6,301 bases of DNA from Pseudomonadota bacterium. GTDB lineage: Bacteria; Cyanobacteriota; Vampirovibrionia; LMEP-6097. A program made the translations under genes and the position numbers. This document shows positions 5,800 through 6,301 of the stretch, piece after piece (positions within the stretch are counted from its first letter, which is position 1; each line of letters starts with the position of its first letter). The stretch spans positions 1 to 6,301 of the forward strand of contig RFQS01000134.1 of NCBI GenBank assembly GCA_009924885.1, written 5' to 3'. The notes under the pieces were generated by a model, which worked only from the letters and a program-made list of their open reading frames with translations, did not search any database and had not been told where the DNA came from.

Positions 5800-5892
5800 A
5801 ATAGTAGGTTTTATACAATGCTGCCTGATAGCTGGACCAATAACTGGATTCATCCCAGCTTCTTCTCTCTTTAATTTAAAATGATTTTTCAT
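5770..5892 (-). CDS. Possible 40-codon small ORF
   Basis: An ATG at 5892 with a weak AGAAG six bases upstream opens 40 codons: MKNHFKLKREEAGMNPVIGP, then AIRQHCIKPTITSIAQAKGR. The peptide is basic and has no membrane segment. It follows pilC/gspF by 56 bases on the same strand. Alone it would be dismissed, but its REE...GMNPxxG...Q..IK pattern resembles that of the frame at 4613-4807. It may be a real small protein, a decayed copy of such a gene, or chance. I recognise no family. Confidence 0.25.
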   Translation of the reverse strand: MKNHFKLKREEAGMNPVIGPAIRQHCIKPTITSIAQAKGR

Positions 5893-5922
5893 AAAGTCTT
5901 CTATACAAAGCTTTTTCAAGGA

Positions 5923-5942
5923 TTTATTTTACAGTAAATAAA
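5923..5942. terminator. Weak A+T-only hairpin after pilC/gspF
   Basis: TTTATTT (5923-5929) and AAATAAA (5936-5942) form a 7-bp stem around a 6-base loop, starting six bases after the pilC/gspF stop. The stem has no G-C pair, so it is at best a weak terminator or an mRNA end structure. Confidence 0.25.
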
Positions 5943-5948
5943 GGCATC

Positions 5949-6301
5949 TTAATTAATCTGATTAATAACGTTAAATATAGGCAGATACATCGCGACGACT
6001 ATAGCACCTACTATAGCTCCGATAACGACTATGAAAACAGGCTCCATCAGAGCTGTTAGCGATTCTACTGAGCTATCTACTTCGTCATCATAGAAATCAG
6101 CGATTTTATTTAGCATGTTTTCTAATTCACCAGCTTCTTCACCGATAGCAACCATCTGTGTGACCATTGGTGGAAATACTTCTGATTTCTGTAACTGATT
6201 ACTGATAGGGCTTCCCTCTTCTATATCTTTTTTAACTTTTATTAAAACTGATTCTAATAGAGCGTTATTAATAGACGTGCGAGTTACGTCAAGTGCGGTG
6301 G
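5949..6301 (-). CDS. pilC: Type IV pilus/type II secretion platform protein PilC/GspF, C-terminal part
   Basis: The frame enters from the right edge and ends with TAA at 5949, giving 116 residues of what is usually a protein of about 400. PilC/GspF is the polytopic inner-membrane platform that couples the cytoplasmic assembly ATPase to pilin or pseudopilin polymerisation. The visible part covers the second of its two repeated domains: the helical region ending KKDIEEGSPISNQLQKSEVF, the family-typical PPMVTQMVAIGEEAGELENM (43-62) and LNKIADFYDDEVDSSVE, then the last membrane segment (about LMEPVFIVVIGAIVGAIVVA). The closing MYLPIFNVINQIN is also typical. The fit is strong, but pilus and type II secretion versions cannot be told apart from this fragment. 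A frame starting at the internal ATG at 6167 is only part of this gene; translation continues upstream in frame to the edge. Confidence 0.93.
   Translation of the reverse strand, partial: TALDVTRTSINNALLESVLIKVKKDIEEGSPISNQLQKSEVFPPMVTQMVAIGEEAGELENMLNKIADFYDDEVDSSVESLTALMEPVFIVVIGAIVGAIVVAMYLPIFNVINQIN

Larger units (their letters stand above)
5691..5948. other. Spacer between pilC/gspF and the 100-aa gene
   Basis: This 258-base stretch holds no clear gene. It contains a 40-codon minus-strand frame (5770-5892), a 9-bp inverted repeat (5766-5799) overlapping the end of that frame, a small palindrome CGAAATATTTTCG near 5747-5759, and an A+T-only hairpin just after pilC. A prepilin gene, common after pilC, is not present. 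Confidence 0.5.

Noticed and set aside
1..6301. tRNA, rRNA, CRISPR array or complete insertion sequence
   Set aside because: No tRNA cloverleaf or conserved tRNA arm sequence, no regularly spaced repeats with spacers, and no transposase-like protein was seen on either strand.

Overview
The window is A+T-rich (about one third G+C by eye) and carries a gene of the FliJ flagellar/type III export family and the end of a PilC/GspF-type inner-membrane platform protein. It therefore comes from a bacterium with a type IV pilus or type II secretion-like system and probably a flagellum or related export apparatus. Rare G+C, poorly recognisable proteins and EF-hand/thrombospondin-type calcium loops would suit an uncultured lineage such as Margulisbacteria or Melainabacteria. 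That placement is a guess, because there is no rRNA or universal marker here.

Layout. Positions 1-2707 (minus) hold a very long open frame of 902 codons that runs off the left edge. It has an EF-hand-like loop near its visible C-terminal end and a degenerate one in the middle. It overlaps by 14 bases the gene before it, a fliJ-like coiled-coil gene (2694-3158, minus). A 205-base divergent spacer (3159-3363) contains an anomalous G+C-rich pocket and an 8-bp hairpin. It separates fliJ from a rightward gene for a 385-residue, cysteine-free protein ending in a perfect acidic calcium-type loop (3364-4521). A convergent spacer with an 8-bp inverted repeat follows.

The right half is all leftward: the C-terminal part of pilC/gspF (5949-6301), a 257-base stretch with only a weak 40-codon frame, a tightly spaced pair of unknown genes (100 aa at 5388-5690, 180 aa at 4833-5375), and a possible 64-codon gene (4613-4807) with a non-ATG start. 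The 180-aa protein has a coiled coil built of 11-residue repeats and a C-terminal membrane anchor.

How they may work together. The FliJ-like gene and the giant protein are translationally coupled and probably function together. fliJ normally follows fliI, but here no fliI is present and the divergent neighbour is a candidate exported protein. Both the giant protein and the divergent 385-aa protein carry calcium-type loops. A calcium-linked export cluster is a reasonable but unproven idea. The right-hand small genes show no clear link to the pilus gene beyond sharing its direction.
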